A DNA stretch of 6,349 nucleotides from positions 18,348 through 24,696 of the forward strand of contig DJFP01000138.1 of the NCBI GenBank assembly GCA_002432565.1, read 5' to 3'. Source of the stretch: Flavobacteriales bacterium UBA5869 (GTDB lineage Bacteria > Bacteroidota > Bacteroidia > Flavobacteriales_D > Crocinitomicaceae). Positions within the stretch are counted from its first letter, which is position 1. Each line of letters starts with the position of its first letter. The position numbers and the translations under genes were made by a program. The notes beneath the pieces are model-generated. The model made no database searches. It was given only the letters and a program-made list of their open reading frames with translations, and was not told where the DNA came from. Of the stretch, positions 6,139 through 6,349 are shown in pieces.

Positions 6139-6349
6139 ATGAGATTACTACTACTAGCAGCAATAGCTTCGGCTATTGGTGCAACTACTACGCACGCACA
6201 CGAAACCGTTGTGCCCTTAAATTCTGTTTGCAAATTATCCGGTGATACACTTTCTGTTGATTCTTTGCAAAAACTCTACCGGCACATTGATCTGCTATCC
6301 GTATTCGATTTGAAGAAATGGCGTGAATCCTACATTTATAAAAACAGGA
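6139..6349 (+). CDS. Secreted protein of unknown function, partial (C-terminus beyond right edge)
   Basis: An ATG at 6139 opens a frame that runs to the right edge, 70 codons without a stop. It starts with a signal peptide: MRLLLLAAIASAIGATTTHA, a short basic n-region, a hydrophobic core and an A-rich end with probable cleavage after THA at residue 20. The visible mature part (HETVVPLNSVCKLSGDTLSV onward) contains one Cys, and a Leu/Lys-rich segment follows (SLQKLYRHIDLLSVFDLKKW) that is probably helical. I do not recognise a family, and too little of the protein is present to assign one. The coding call rests on the open frame, the convincing signal peptide and an acceptable promoter just upstream. 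No Shine-Dalgarno is visible, as for the other genes here. It may be cotranscribed with the hydrolase gene if no terminator lies between them. Confidence 0.75.
   Translation, partial: MRLLLLAAIASAIGATTTHAHETVVPLNSVCKLSGDTLSVDSLQKLYRHIDLLSVFDLKKWRESYIYKNR

Noticed and set aside
1..6349. Mobile element, CRISPR array, tRNA/rRNA or defence system
   Set aside because: I saw no transposase or integrase motif, direct-repeat array, tRNA-like cloverleaf or defence-gene domain on either strand.

Overview
The window looks like a chromosomal stretch from a Bacteroidota bacterium, most likely of the Flavobacteriales (a Fluviicola/Crocinitomicaceae-like organism is a guess). The reasons are AT-rich gaps carrying the Bacteroidota promoter signature (TTTG or TTG, about 17-21 bases, then TAnnTTTG), no clear Shine-Dalgarno sites, signal peptides ending in FAQ or a lipoprotein Cys, a Bacteroidota-type diaminopimelate decarboxylase, and a large secreted lectin-domain protein.

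Layout from left to right. Positions 1-962 (minus) hold the first 320 codons of a secreted protein whose remainder lies off the left edge. It has a signal peptide, a beta-sandwich-like N-terminal region and an L-type (legume-like) lectin domain. Positions 1127-2860 (minus) encode a secreted DUF4140/DUF4139 (MuiA-like) protein ending in a good rho-independent terminator. A 143-base divergent spacer carries a promoter for that gene and one for lysA (3004-4239, plus), the last enzyme of the diaminopimelate route to lysine. lysA converges on a class I SAM-dependent methyltransferase (4294-4947, minus, probable GTG start), and a long hairpin terminator overlaps the methyltransferase stop codon. Only 37 bases separate that gene from a divergent alpha/beta-hydrolase lipoprotein gene (4985-6019, plus). 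From 6139 to the right edge runs the start of an unrecognised secreted protein (plus).

The genes do not form an obvious pathway or one operon. Each appears to have its own promoter or terminator, and the products fall into envelope or surface proteins (lectin protein, DUF4139 protein, lipoprotein hydrolase, right-edge secreted protein) and cytoplasmic enzymes (LysA, methyltransferase). I found no RNA gene, CRISPR array, insertion sequence, phage element or long repeat. No gap between genes exceeds 160 bases. I see no clearly new system. The points most worth a second look are the truncated lectin protein, the compact divergent promoters, the start-codon hairpin, and the start choice of the methyltransferase.
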